A stretch of DNA of 64,000 bases from Clostridiales bacterium (GTDB lineage Bacteria; Bacillota; Clostridia; Oscillospirales; Acutalibacteraceae): the NCBI GenBank assembly GCA_012840445.1, contig DULI01000011.1, positions 1 through 64,000 of the forward strand, in the 5' to 3' direction. This document shows, piece after piece, positions 8,454 to 18,137 of the stretch. Positions within the stretch are counted from its first letter, which is position 1. The number at the start of each line of letters is the position of its first letter. Position numbers and translations under genes: made by a program. The notes under the pieces are model-generated. The model saw only the letters and a list, made by a program, of their open reading frames with translations. It searched no databases and was not told the origin of the DNA.

Positions 8454-9290
8454 ATGGATTTTACAACAATTCTTTCTTTGCTGGCCGGGATTGCGCTTAT
8501 TGTTTTCGGTATATCATTTAACGGCACTGGATTTGATCTTAATAAGCTTTCACATTTCTATGACCTGGCATCTATAGCTATAACATTTGGCGGAACAATA
8601 ATGGCGACCATTATGTCCTTCCCGTTCTCAATTATTAAAACCGTTCCCAAGCAGATTGTTATTGCCTTTAGAAGGAAAAAGCATGATCCGGTAAAATACA
8701 TAGATTTGCTTGTGGAATTTGCGCAAGAGGCCAGAAGAAAGGGAATCCTGGCGTTGGAAGACAGGGCAATGCAACAGGAGGACCGTTTTTTGAGAGACAG
8801 TGTGATGTTAATAGTTGACGCAATTGAACCGGAAAAGGCAAAGGAAATTTTGGAAAACGAACTTGACTGCCTTGAGGAAAGGCATGCAAGGGCGCGACTT
8901 GTATTTGACAGGGCTGCCGCTTTTGCACCCGCTTTTGGTATGATTGGTACACTTATTGGTCTTATTAATATGTTACGCGGTTCGGACATTACGGTCGAGG
9001 GCGGTGCCCAGCAGATGGTTGCCGGTATGGCGGTAGCGTTGATTACTACCTTTTATGGTTCTATATTTGCAAATCTTGTGTTAACTCCGATATCTAATAA
9101 ACTAAGGACGCGCCACGAGGAAGAAATGCTCTGCAAGGAAATTATTGTGGAGGGCGTGCTTGCAATCGGCGCAGGCGATAACCCAAGACACATCGAAGAA
9201 AGGCTTTATGCTTTCCTTAAGAGTTCTGAAAGGGAAAAGCTAAGCAACAGTAAGAATCAAGAAGCCGCTCCAGCAAGAGGAAGAAGATAG
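8454..9290 (+). CDS. motA: MotA stator ion-channel subunit
   Basis: MotA and MotB form the proton- or sodium-driven stator. The 278 residues contain four membrane helices: two near the N-terminus, then a long cytoplasmic loop with charged residues (VKYIDLLVEFAQEARRKG), then two more around AFAPAFGMIGTLIGLINML and GMAVALITTFYGSIFANLV. The conserved Pro-containing fourth segment is typical. ATG 8454 follows AGAGGTAG. The coupling ion cannot be decided from sequence reading alone. Confidence 0.96.
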   Translation: MDFTTILSLLAGIALIVFGISFNGTGFDLNKLSHFYDLASIAITFGGTIMATIMSFPFSIIKTVPKQIVIAFRRKKHDPVKYIDLLVEFAQEARRKGILALEDRAMQQEDRFLRDSVMLIVDAIEPEKAKEILENELDCLEERHARARLVFDRAAAFAPAFGMIGTLIGLINMLRGSDITVEGGAQQMVAGMAVALITTFYGSIFANLVLTPISNKLRTRHEEEMLCKEIIVEGVLAIGAGDNPRHIEERLYAFLKSSEREKLSNSKNQEAAPARGRR

Positions 9291-9322
9291 TCTACCAAAA
9301 TCCTTTTAAGGGAGGCAGCTTT

Positions 9323-10111
9323 ATGAGTAAAAGGCGCGGCGGATCAGATTACGGCGTCGGCTATTATTGGATGGATACATACGGTGATATGGTAACCCTA
9401 TTGCTTACTTTTTTCGTGTTGCTTTATTCAATAAGTAGCGTTGACACGAACAAATGGAAGATTCTTGCGCAATCAATTGTGGGAGAAATACAACATGATG
9501 AGCCATCGAACATCATTGGTGTCGGCGGCTCCGATGAAAACGGAGGGTTTGAGAGTATCGACGAGACTCCGCCCGATGAGGTTACCGACTTTTCCCAGCT
9601 GTATGCCTACTTGAAAAAATATGTGGAAGACAGAGGCCTTCAGGATTCCATTTCGCTTCATAGGGATGACAGCAATATTTTAATAACCTTTAGCAACCAC
9701 ATATTTTTCGACGGAAATAGTGCAGTTATAAGGCAGGAGGGCAAGGAAATTCTGGATTTTCTTACCGACGCTATGAAAAATATTGGCCACCAGATTGGAA
9801 AGATAAAAACCTATGGCCATACCGCAAGAGTGGAAAACAACAACTTTGACCCATATTTTGATGATGAGCTGTCATGTTTAAGGGCTGCGCATGTGTGTAC
9901 ATATATGCGCATTAAACTGGACGGTATAGTTCCTCCACAAAAGCAGAGTGCCGAGGGTATGGGCGAATGGTGGCCGGCGGTTCCGCATGACGGTACTGAA
10001 GAAACCAGAAAAATCAACCGGCGTGTAGAAATATGCATAGCAAAAGAGGGCGGCGGCTATATAGACATAGACCGTATTTATAATGAATTGAGAAACTCTA
10101 AAAGTGAATAG
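9323..10111 (+). CDS. motB: MotB stator peptidoglycan-anchoring subunit
   Basis: The second stator subunit. A short cytoplasmic N-terminus is followed by one helix carrying the ion-binding Asp (D22 in YGDMVTLLLTFFVLL). The C-terminal OmpA-like domain anchors to peptidoglycan (ITFSNHIFFDGNSAVI, IKTYGHTA, and ending KINRRVEICI). It is 262 residues, normal length. ATG 9323 follows AAGGGAGGCAG. Confidence 0.96.
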   Translation: MSKRRGGSDYGVGYYWMDTYGDMVTLLLTFFVLLYSISSVDTNKWKILAQSIVGEIQHDEPSNIIGVGGSDENGGFESIDETPPDEVTDFSQLYAYLKKYVEDRGLQDSISLHRDDSNILITFSNHIFFDGNSAVIRQEGKEILDFLTDAMKNIGHQIGKIKTYGHTARVENNNFDPYFDDELSCLRAAHVCTYMRIKLDGIVPPQKQSAEGMGEWWPAVPHDGTEETRKINRRVEICIAKEGGGYIDIDRIYNELRNSKSE

Positions 10112-10150
10112 CCCAAAGTTTATTTTGACCAGCAGTGAAGGTGGGATTAA

Positions 10151-11149
10151 ATGGCTGAGATTTTATCACAGCAGCAGATTGATGAAATGCTGCAGCAGTT
10201 AATGGCCGGCAATGTTGACATTGAAAATATAGAAAAAGAAAAGTCTAAAAAAATAAAAGAATATGACTTTAGATCTCCCAAAAGGTTTACAAGGGAACAA
10301 CTAAAACTGCTTAACAGCATATTCGATAACTTTGCCTGGCTGTTCTGTCTGCAGGTGTCAAGTCTGCTAAGAGTCAGTTGTGAAATGGAAATAGTGGCAA
10401 TTGAAGAACAGCAGTTTCATGAATATAACAACGCACTTAATGATTCGGTGCTGGTCGGAAATTTTTCGTTGCTTAAAGGCCAACATGGCGAGGATAAACC
10501 CTTATTGGTGGAAATTTCGCGTGAGATTTCCTTTAGCATGATAGACAGGTTGCTCGGGGGAAGCGGTTACGGTTATAATGTCCAGCGGGACTACACCGAA
10601 ATAGAAATTGCTATACTTGAATACCTTTTCAAACAGATGGCAAATATGATTAGAAATGCCTGGCAAAACTATGTCGAAGTTGTGTCTGAACTTATTGGTA
10701 TAGAAACCAATGCACGGCTTTTGCAGACTGTTTCCCCGGATGAAACTGTTGCAATAATTATTTTTGATATGGTTCTTAATAATGATTTAACCGGAAAAAT
10801 GAGCATTTGTATTCCAGCTGAAACGCTGGAATCGGTATTTAAGGTTTTTAAACTTAAACATACCAGGCAGAACAAAAATATAAGCAATACTGTGGACGAC
10901 TCAAAAAGAGATCATATTTTCGGTGCATTAAAAACATCTGATCTTGTTCTTAGTGCTTATCTTGGCAAAACAGAAATCACTTTAAAGGATTTATTAAATT
11001 TACAGGTAGGTGATATAATTACGCTAAATACCCAAATCAAAGAAGATCCTGTTATGATTGAGATCGAAGATGTGCCCTGGTACCAGGGCAAACTGGGAAT
11101 CAGCAAGAAAAACTACGCAATAAAGATAAGCAAAGTGTTAAAAAAATAA
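10151..11149 (+). CDS. fliM: FliM flagellar motor switch protein
   Basis: FliM is the C-ring component that receives phospho-CheY and reverses rotation. The N-terminus ILSQQQIDEMLQQL is the conserved CheY-binding peptide. The middle domain is CheC-like (LVEISREISFSMIDRLLGG), and the C-terminal SpoA domain (TEITLKDLLNLQVGDII) contacts FliY. Full length is 332 residues. ATG 10151 follows GAAGGTGGG. Confidence 0.97.
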   Translation: MAEILSQQQIDEMLQQLMAGNVDIENIEKEKSKKIKEYDFRSPKRFTREQLKLLNSIFDNFAWLFCLQVSSLLRVSCEMEIVAIEEQQFHEYNNALNDSVLVGNFSLLKGQHGEDKPLLVEISREISFSMIDRLLGGSGYGYNVQRDYTEIEIAILEYLFKQMANMIRNAWQNYVEVVSELIGIETNARLLQTVSPDETVAIIIFDMVLNNDLTGKMSICIPAETLESVFKVFKLKHTRQNKNISNTVDDSKRDHIFGALKTSDLVLSAYLGKTEITLKDLLNLQVGDIITLNTQIKEDPVMIEIEDVPWYQGKLGISKKNYAIKISKVLKK

Positions 11150-11170
11150 CTACGGCAAGAAGGTGTACTA

Positions 11171-12352
11171 TTGGATAGCAGAAACAGGTTCTTTTCAGAT
11201 ATGGAAATTGATGCCCTTGGGGAAATCATGAATATCAGCCTTGGTTCATCCGCCACTTCAATTTCTGAAATGCTTAATCAAAGGGTTGAAATTACAACGC
11301 CAAGGGTAGAGATTTCAAGGGTCAAGGATTTTACCTACAAACAACTTGAACCGGCAATAGGTGTGAAAATTAAATACAGCACCGGGTTGGTTGGAACAAA
11401 TATTTTGATTTTAAAAAGGTCCGATGTCCGAATTATAGTAGGTCTGTTGCTGGGCACAGAAATAGATGAGGAAAGCTTTGAACTGGATGATATGAACATA
11501 AGCGCTATTTGTGAAGTCATGAACCAGATGATGGGCGCTTCTTCAACTGCACTTGCGGAGTTTTTAAACAGGCCTATTAGCATTTCGGTGCCGGAACCAT
11601 TTATGATAGACAACGACACAGAGTTTAAAAATCAGTATCTGGTCGATTACGACAATGAAATTGTACATATAAATTTCGATCTTAAGATTGGCGAGCTTGT
11701 AAACAGCGAGTTCATCAGCATCTACTCTATCGATTTTGCCAAAGAGCTGCTGGGCTATTTTGGACTTGAAAGTGCCAGGGCGGAGGAAGAAAGTATTAAT
11801 CTGCCGCAGGAAAGGCAGACTCAAGCTTTCGCTCCCAATATTGTTCAAGAGGCAGTACCGCCAGTCAATGTTAGCGCAGCTCAGGCACAGTTTACACAAC
11901 CGATACATCCGCCACAACCTGAACAGCCAATACAGGCACAACAGCCGGCGCAGCCGGTACAACCTGTACAGCCGACACCACAGCCTGTATCACAGCAGCC
12001 TACTGTTTATAATGCGGGTAATAATTTTAATTCGGAAATAAAACAGCCAGTTTTCCGAAAGTTCGAGGAGGTAGAGCAAGTGCAGAAAACAAATGACAGC
12101 AACCTGGATTTAATAATGTCTGTACCCCTGCAAATATCGGTTGAAATTGGAAAAGCCCGCAAAAAGGTCAAGGAGATACTTGAGTTTGGTATCGGTACTG
12201 TTGTTGAACTGGACAAGCAGGCCGGCTCCCAGGTAGACATTTATGTAAACGGCAAGCAGATTGCGCGAGGCGATGTTGTCGTTGTAGACGATTACTACGG
12301 TGTAAAAATTACCGAAATTTTAAGCAACAAAGAAATAATGGATATTATATAA
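11171..12352 (+). CDS. fliY: FliY motor switch phosphatase (FliN-type SpoA domain)
   Basis: FliY replaces FliN in many Firmicutes and also dephosphorylates CheY-P at the motor. The TTG start at 11171 follows AGAAGGTG. The CheC-like part carries two phosphatase motifs of the form (D/S)x3Ex2N: DALGEIMN at about residues 14-21 and SAICEVMN further on, both intact. A Gln/Pro-rich linker (about residues 230-300) joins this to a C-terminal SpoA/FliN domain (PLQISVEIGKARKKVKEIL). The protein is 393 residues. Confidence 0.95.
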   Translation: MDSRNRFFSDMEIDALGEIMNISLGSSATSISEMLNQRVEITTPRVEISRVKDFTYKQLEPAIGVKIKYSTGLVGTNILILKRSDVRIIVGLLLGTEIDEESFELDDMNISAICEVMNQMMGASSTALAEFLNRPISISVPEPFMIDNDTEFKNQYLVDYDNEIVHINFDLKIGELVNSEFISIYSIDFAKELLGYFGLESARAEEESINLPQERQTQAFAPNIVQEAVPPVNVSAAQAQFTQPIHPPQPEQPIQAQQPAQPVQPVQPTPQPVSQQPTVYNAGNNFNSEIKQPVFRKFEEVEQVQKTNDSNLDLIMSVPLQISVEIGKARKKVKEILEFGIGTVVELDKQAGSQVDIYVNGKQIARGDVVVVDDYYGVKITEILSNKEIMDII

Positions 12353-12371
12353 AATTTTCGGAGGGTCTTAA

Positions 12372-12734
12372 ATGGGTAAAAAAATCATGCTGGTTGACGA
12401 TGCAGCATTTATGAGGATGATTATAAAAGATACTTTAAAGAAAAACGGTTATGAAGACATCATCGAGGCTTCCAATGGCGAAGAGGCAGTAGAAAAATTT
12501 GTGGAAGAACGGCCTGACCTTGTGGTTATGGACATTACCATGCCTATTATGAACGGTCTGGAATCACTTAAAAAACTTAAGGAAATTGACAAGGATGTCA
12601 AGGTAATAATGTGTTCTGCTATGGGCCAGGAAAATATGGTGCTTGAGGCGTTAAAGCTTGGTGCGAAGGATTTTATTGTCAAGCCGTTTAAAGCCGACAG
12701 AATTATGAAAACTATTTCGAGCCTGCTCGAGTAG
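12372..12734 (+). CDS. cheY: CheY chemotaxis response regulator
   Basis: A single receiver domain of 120 residues. Key residues are present: acidic pair D9/D10, phospho-acceptor D54 (VVMDITMP), S82 and K104 (FIVKPFK). Phosphorylated CheY binds FliM and FliY to bias rotation. ATG 12372 follows TCGGAGGG, 19 bases after fliY, the same order as in Bacillus. The cognate kinase CheA is not in the window. Confidence 0.95.
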   Translation: MGKKIMLVDDAAFMRMIIKDTLKKNGYEDIIEASNGEEAVEKFVEERPDLVVMDITMPIMNGLESLKKLKEIDKDVKVIMCSAMGQENMVLEALKLGAKDFIVKPFKADRIMKTISSLLE

Positions 12735-12759
12735 TTGATATTCAGGGAGGATTTCGGGT

Positions 12760-13101
12760 TTGAGCGATTTTTTACAGCTGCTGGTGCCGCTCATTATGAT
12801 AATTGTGGTGCTGGTGTTGTGCTATTTCTTTAGCAGATACATCAGCCGGAAAATGAGTACGGTGACAAACACCAGCAATATTAAGGTAATTGAAAGGGTA
12901 CTGCTGGGTCAGGATAAGTACCTAGCTATAGCCCTTATCTGCAACACATATTATCTAATCGGTGTGACAAATCAGAATATTCAGATATTAAAGGAACTTG
13001 ATGAGGCTGAAATTTCGAAACCGCCTAAACCCGCCGATTACACATTTCTTAATATGCTTAAAGCTGCCATGAAGGGCAAAAAAGCGGGTGACGGTAAATG
13101 A
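12760..13101 (+). CDS. fliO: FliO flagellar export protein
   Basis: A 113-residue protein with one N-terminal membrane helix (LLVPLIMIIVVLVLCYFF) followed by a basic region and a small beta-rich domain (IKVIERVLLGQDKYLAIALI), which is the FliO/FliZ pattern. FliO assists assembly of the FliP ring. TTG 12760 follows GGGAGGATT. The stop overlaps the fliP start (ATGA). Confidence 0.92.
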   Translation: MSDFLQLLVPLIMIIVVLVLCYFFSRYISRKMSTVTNTSNIKVIERVLLGQDKYLAIALICNTYYLIGVTNQNIQILKELDEAEISKPPKPADYTFLNMLKAAMKGKKAGDGK

Positions 13102-13874
13102 AATCCTCTCGGTTTGGATTTTTTAAGAAGCACAAAAAACACATCCTGGCTGCGGTTATGTTAATAGGCTTATCAGCCCTGTTTACATCATCGGTTACGG
13201 CCGCGGATGTGGATATTAATATAAATCAGGAAAGCTCGGACACAATTGACGTTTTAATAACTTTAACCGTGCTTGCGCTGTTGCCCTCTATCTTAATCAT
13301 GATGACCAGTTTCACTCGAATTATTGTTGTGCTGTCATTCTTAAGGAGTGCTTTAGGGCTTCAGCAGACGCCCCCGAATCAGGTGCTGATAGGCATAGCG
13401 CTGTTTCTTACGCTGTTTGTCATGTCTCCGGTGCTAACTGAAATTAACAATACTGCATATGAGCCATATAAACAGGAACAGATAACAAGGGACGAATTTT
13501 TGAACAATGCGTCTATCCCCTTAAAAAAGTTCATGCTAAAGCAGACCAAACAGCAGGATCTTAAACTTTTTTTCGATATGAATGGTGGAAGCTTGCCAGA
13601 GGGGGATGAACAGGCAGTTATTGAAAATACACCCATGAAGGTGGTCATTCCGGCGTTTATTACAAGCGAGCTAAAGCGCGCGTTTTTAATCGGTTTTTTG
13701 CTTTACATACCATTTGTCGTCATAGATATGATTGTCGCAAGCACGCTTATGTCTATGGGAATGATTATGCTGCCGCCAACCATGATTTCTATCCCATTCA
13801 AACTTATTCTGTTTGTGCTGGTTGATGGGTGGAGCCTGCTGTTTAAGTCGCTGGTTCAAAGCTTTAATTTATAA
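13098..13874 (+). CDS. fliP: FliP export gate protein
   Basis: FliP is the main subunit of the export gate pore. The 258 residues start with a basic stretch and a cleavable signal-like segment (ILAAVMLIGLSALFTSSVTAA), as is usual for FliP, followed by four membrane helices. Conserved stretches include LPSILIMMTSFTRIIVVLSFLR and MGMIMLPPTMISIPFKLILFVLVDGW. ATG 13098 overlaps the end of fliO, so translation is coupled. Confidence 0.97.
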   Translation: MKSSRFGFFKKHKKHILAAVMLIGLSALFTSSVTAADVDININQESSDTIDVLITLTVLALLPSILIMMTSFTRIIVVLSFLRSALGLQQTPPNQVLIGIALFLTLFVMSPVLTEINNTAYEPYKQEQITRDEFLNNASIPLKKFMLKQTKQQDLKLFFDMNGGSLPEGDEQAVIENTPMKVVIPAFITSELKRAFLIGFLLYIPFVVIDMIVASTLMSMGMIMLPPTMISIPFKLILFVLVDGWSLLFKSLVQSFNL

Positions 13875-13891
13875 TAAAAGCTGGGATATAC

Positions 13892-14158
13892 ATGACTATT
13901 TCGCAAATAATGGAGATATTACAGGCTGCGATGCTGGCAGCGATCAAAATAGCCGCACCGATACTTATAACAAGCATTGCGGTAGGATTGATTATCGCTA
14001 TATTCCAGGCTGCTACCCAGATTCACGAGCAGACCATTACCTTTGTGCCAAAACTGTTTGCAATTGTAGTCGTCCTGCTGGTTATGGGTTCTTGGATGCT
14101 GCAGGTTCTTGTAGACCTTGTGAATTACATTTTTAATATAATAGTAAAACTTAATTAG
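13892..14158 (+). CDS. fliQ: FliQ export gate protein
   Basis: A small membrane protein of 88 residues with two helices (ILITSIAVGLIIAIFQAATQI and FAIVVVLLVMGSWMLQVLVD), the FliQ architecture. It surrounds the FliP pore. ATG 13892 has only a weak upstream GCTGGGA, so coupling to fliP is likely. Confidence 0.95.
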   Translation: MTISQIMEILQAAMLAAIKIAAPILITSIAVGLIIAIFQAATQIHEQTITFVPKLFAIVVVLLVMGSWMLQVLVDLVNYIFNIIVKLN

Positions 14159-14167
14159 GTGTTTTAA

Positions 14168-14932
14168 ATGCAGTCGGATTTTAATTTCACTTTGCTGATG
14201 CTTGTATTTATGAGAATGACAGGCTGCATTGTATTCAGCCCTGTTTTTGGGCGGAGAAATTTGCCGGTTATGGCAAAGGTGGGGCTAAGTCTTCTCCTGT
14301 CGGGAGCGGTATACCCGCTGGTGCCTGATACTGCTGTGGAGATATCTTCGGTAATTGTGTTGATGATAACGGCCACCAAGGAGCTTTTGGTAGGGTTTAT
14401 AATCGGGTTTATAGTAAATCTGTTCATCTCGGTTATAGTTATCGGCGGCGAAGTAATTGACCTGCACATGGCTATGTCCATTGCCCACATATATGACCCT
14501 ACAAGCAATGTGTCCATGCCGGTTTCGGGTTCGTTTTTTTATATGATGTTCATATTTATCTTCTTTGCTTCAAATGCCCACGGGACCCTGATAAGGCTTT
14601 TTGCCGAATCCTGTGTGGTTGTGCCGTATGGTACGGAGTTTTTTAATACCTCGACACTTGGCGTTGTAGTGGGGCTTTTTTCCCGGATTTTAATTTACGC
14701 AGTTCAAATGACCATTCCAATGTTTGCTGCAGCATTAATTACCGAAGTGGGGATGGGACTGCTTTCCAAGGCCGCCCCGCAGATAAATGTGTTTGTTACA
14801 AACATTCAGTTTAAAATCCTTGCAGGATTTTTTGTATTATTTTTATTAATCCAACCGATGTCGTCATTTTTGGAACGGTTAATAGGCTTAATGCTTGATA
14901 ATGTAAGCAATGTAGTTAAATTGTTGATGTAG
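14168..14932 (+). CDS. fliR: FliR export gate protein
   Basis: A 254-residue protein with about six membrane helices, beginning with MRMTGCIVFSPVFGRRNLPV, a hallmark of FliR (R-x-x-G followed by P-x-F/G). It completes the FliP5-Q4-R1 gate complex. ATG 14168 follows TTAGGTG. Normal length. Confidence 0.96.
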   Translation: MQSDFNFTLLMLVFMRMTGCIVFSPVFGRRNLPVMAKVGLSLLLSGAVYPLVPDTAVEISSVIVLMITATKELLVGFIIGFIVNLFISVIVIGGEVIDLHMAMSIAHIYDPTSNVSMPVSGSFFYMMFIFIFFASNAHGTLIRLFAESCVVVPYGTEFFNTSTLGVVVGLFSRILIYAVQMTIPMFAAALITEVGMGLLSKAAPQINVFVTNIQFKILAGFFVLFLLIQPMSSFLERLIGLMLDNVSNVVKLLM

Positions 14933-14955
14933 TATTTTTTAGGGGGGACAGGCAG

Positions 14956-16023
14956 TTGCCATCAGCAGAGAGTAGAACCGAAAAAGCCACCCCTAAAAAG
15001 CGACGGGACGAGCGCAAAAAAGGTAATGTATTTCAAAGCAAGGATATTGCAAGTTCGCTGTGCCTGCTTACCTGTTTTATCGTATTAAAATTGATTTTCC
15101 CATACATATTTTTGCAGCTTGATAATTTGTATTCAAAATGTGTCGGGCTCATCAGGGGGGCCACCGAGGTCAGCGAAACATTTTTATTTAATGTTTTAAA
15201 AGACACGGTTTTGGTGCTTGTTATATGTACAGGCCCAGTAATGCTTACCTCGGTTTTTGTAAATATCGTGGCTACCGGCGCCCAGACAAGGTTTCTGTTT
15301 TCATCAGAACTGATAAAGCCGAAGTTTTCAAGGCTAAGCCCGATAAACGGCATTAGAGGGCTTTTCTCGCTTCGTTCGGCAATAGAGCTGATGAAATCCC
15401 TGATTAAAGTTGTTGTAATCGGCTATTGCATATACGACAGCGTTAAGGATGTGGTAAATTACTTTGAAAGGCTTGTTTTTTTTGATTTAAAAGAGGCTGT
15501 GGTATTCGTAGCCGATACTATCATGGACATGATTATCCAGATGTCAATTGCATTTATTACGATTGCCGCGCTTGATTACCTGTACCAGTGGTGGGAGTAT
15601 GAAAGAAATCTGCGCATGACCAAGCAGGAGGTAAAAGAAGAATTCAAACACCTCGAAGGTGACCCCCAAATCAAAGGTAGAATCAGGGAACGACAGCGAA
15701 AGATGGCCCTGTCCCGCATGATGCAGCAGGTCCCCAAAGCCGATGTAATAATCAGGAACCCCACGCACTATGCTGTGGCCTTAAGATATGATTCAAGCAA
15801 AGACGCAGCCCCCGTGGTAATTGCAAAAGGCAAGGACCACGTGGCTTTGAAGATTATAGAGATAGCAGAAAAACATGATATACCAATGACCGAGAATAAA
15901 CCGCTTGCCAAGCTGCTTTATGACACTGTGGAGCTGAATATGGAGGTTCCGGCCGAATTTTATGAAGTGCTTGCTGAAATTTTGGCATGGGTATATAAGC
16001 TCAAGAATAAGGAGTCGAGATAA
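14956..16023 (+). CDS. flhB: FlhB export specificity switch
   Basis: FlhB wraps the FliPQR gate and changes substrate class from rod/hook to filament after self-cleavage. The TTG start at 14956 follows AGGGGGGAC. The N-terminus shows the conserved basic stretch EKATPKKRRDERKKGNV, then four membrane helices. The cytoplasmic domain has the autocleavage motif NPTH at residues 268-271, followed by YAVALRYD. It is 355 residues, normal. Confidence 0.97.
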   Translation: MPSAESRTEKATPKKRRDERKKGNVFQSKDIASSLCLLTCFIVLKLIFPYIFLQLDNLYSKCVGLIRGATEVSETFLFNVLKDTVLVLVICTGPVMLTSVFVNIVATGAQTRFLFSSELIKPKFSRLSPINGIRGLFSLRSAIELMKSLIKVVVIGYCIYDSVKDVVNYFERLVFFDLKEAVVFVADTIMDMIIQMSIAFITIAALDYLYQWWEYERNLRMTKQEVKEEFKHLEGDPQIKGRIRERQRKMALSRMMQQVPKADVIIRNPTHYAVALRYDSSKDAAPVVIAKGKDHVALKIIEIAEKHDIPMTENKPLAKLLYDTVELNMEVPAEFYEVLAEILAWVYKLKNKESR

Positions 16024-16025
16024 TT

Positions 16026-18086
16026 TTGAAGCTGCTCAATAACGCTGTTGCAGTGTTTGTTATTTTAATTATCGCACTCATATTGCTGCCATTACCGCCA
16101 GTTTTGCTAGATATGATGTTCCTGTTGAACATCACACTCTCGCTGGTTATTCTGCTTATAACCATGTACATACGAGAGCCACTTCAATTTTCGATTTTTC
16201 CGTCCTTACTGCTTATTTCCACCATATTCCGCCTGGGCCTGAACATATCCTCTACCCGAAGCATACTCGGCAACGAAGGTAATGCTGGAAAGGTAGTTAA
16301 AACGGTTGGCGACTTTGTGCTTGGCGGCAACATGGTTGTAGGGTTTATAATATTCATCATAGTTGTACTTGTGCAGTTTATTGTAATCACCAAGGGTGCC
16401 GAAAGGGTATCCGAAGTCTCGGCAAGGTTTACGCTCGACGCAATGCCCGGCAAACAGATGTCGATAGATGCCGACCTTAGTTCCGGGCTTATTAACGAGG
16501 AACAGGCAAGGGAAAGGCGCCGCAAGATTGAACGAGAAGCTGAGTTTTACGGTTCCATGGACGGTGCCACCAAATTTGTAAAAGGCGACGCCATTATGTC
16601 TATAATAACCGCCCTAATTAATTTTGTCGGTGGAATAATAATCGGCATGGTTCAGAGCGGGGCCGGTTTTGACGAAGTGCTTAGTACATATTCCATTTCC
16701 ACAGTCGGAAACGGTATTGTGGTACAGATACCCGCGTTGCTGGTTTCTACCGCTACTGGTATGATAGTTACAAGGGCGGCTTCCGATTCGACCCTTAGCA
16801 GCGATGTTATAAAGCAGTTTAAGGCACAGCCCATTACCATGATAATCGCAAGCATAGTTCTTTTCTTTATGTGCTTAATACCCGGAATGCCAAGGATACA
16901 GTTACTTATATTGGGAGCCGGATTTCTGACACTCGGACTTGTTGTGCAGCGGAAAGCGGTCCTGGTGACACCTGAAGGCAGTGTTTCGGAAATTGATGCG
17001 CTGAAGCCTGAAGAGCCAATTAATGAAACCGAGTATTTTAAGGATATAGACCATATATATGAAATTCTTCCTATAGACGCCATAGAAATGGAGTTTGGAT
17101 ACAGCCTTATACCACTTGTCGATGAAAGCAGCGGAAGCAGTTTTATCGACAGGGTAGTTATGTTCAGAAAACAGTTTGCGCTGGATATGGGAATGGTTAT
17201 ACCGGCAATCAGGCTCCGGGATAACGGCATGCTTAACCCCAACCAATATGTGATAAAATTAAAGGGCGAAGAGGTAGCAAGGGGAGAAATTTTGGTTGAC
17301 TACTATCTTGCCCTTGATCCTGGTAACCTGACAGGAACTGTTGACGGCATTGACACAATCGAGCCGGCATACGGCATACCCAGCAAATGGATAACCCCTG
17401 ACAAGCGGGAAATTGCCGAAATATACGGCTACACTGTCATAGACCCATTGTCGGTAATAGTCACACACCTTGCGGAAACAATCAAAAAGCATGCCTATGA
17501 GCTTTTGTCGCGCCAAGATATAAACCAGATACTTGAAAATGTAAAGAAAAATAATCCAAGTCTTGTGGAAGACGTCGTGCCAAACATGATTTCTGTAAAC
17601 TCCCTCCAGAAGGTGCTTTGCAACCTGCTGAAAGAAGGGGTTCCGATCAGGGATATGGAAACCATACTCGAGACAATATCCGATTACGCATCCTCCGTAC
17701 GGGATGTGGAGGTCTTGACTGAGTATGTACGACAAGCGCTAAAACGTACCATTACCCGAAAATGGTCTGAAGGCGGCCAGATAAAGGTTATTACTTTGGA
17801 TTCCGAAATAGAAAAGAGCATTATAAATTCTATCAACAAAAATGAACAGGGGACTTACCTTGCACTCGACCCGCAGCTTACTCAAATAATTATATCCAAT
17901 CTAATGGATTGCATTGCAAAAGTTAAGGACCTTATAAATGTCCCGATAATTCTCACATCCCCTGTCGTTAGAATTTATTTCAGTAAAATGCTTGAGCAGT
18001 TTTACCAGGAAGCGGTTGTACTCTCGTATAATGAACTTGATTCCAGCGTACAAATCCAGGCGGTTGCAAATGTTACACTTGACTAA
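16026..18086 (+). CDS. flhA: FlhA export gate protein
   Basis: FlhA forms the nonameric export ring and docks chaperone-substrate pairs. The 686 residues have eight N-terminal membrane helices and a large cytoplasmic domain. The linker motif RVSEVSARFTLDAMPGKQM and SIDADLSSGLINEEQARERR are highly conserved. TTG 16026 starts two bases after the flhB stop and has AAGGAG inside the flhB end. In Bacillus flhF and flhG follow; here the sigma factor gene follows directly. Confidence 0.97.
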   Translation: MKLLNNAVAVFVILIIALILLPLPPVLLDMMFLLNITLSLVILLITMYIREPLQFSIFPSLLLISTIFRLGLNISSTRSILGNEGNAGKVVKTVGDFVLGGNMVVGFIIFIIVVLVQFIVITKGAERVSEVSARFTLDAMPGKQMSIDADLSSGLINEEQARERRRKIEREAEFYGSMDGATKFVKGDAIMSIITALINFVGGIIIGMVQSGAGFDEVLSTYSISTVGNGIVVQIPALLVSTATGMIVTRAASDSTLSSDVIKQFKAQPITMIIASIVLFFMCLIPGMPRIQLLILGAGFLTLGLVVQRKAVLVTPEGSVSEIDALKPEEPINETEYFKDIDHIYEILPIDAIEMEFGYSLIPLVDESSGSSFIDRVVMFRKQFALDMGMVIPAIRLRDNGMLNPNQYVIKLKGEEVARGEILVDYYLALDPGNLTGTVDGIDTIEPAYGIPSKWITPDKREIAEIYGYTVIDPLSVIVTHLAETIKKHAYELLSRQDINQILENVKKNNPSLVEDVVPNMISVNSLQKVLCNLLKEGVPIRDMETILETISDYASSVRDVEVLTEYVRQALKRTITRKWSEGGQIKVITLDSEIEKSIINSINKNEQGTYLALDPQLTQIIISNLMDCIAKVKDLINVPIILTSPVVRIYFSKMLEQFYQEAVVLSYNELDSSVQIQAVANVTLD

Positions 18087-18137
18087 CCCATAAGTGGCCG
18101 CTATACATGCCAAATGACAAGGAAGGGTTTGTTTTAG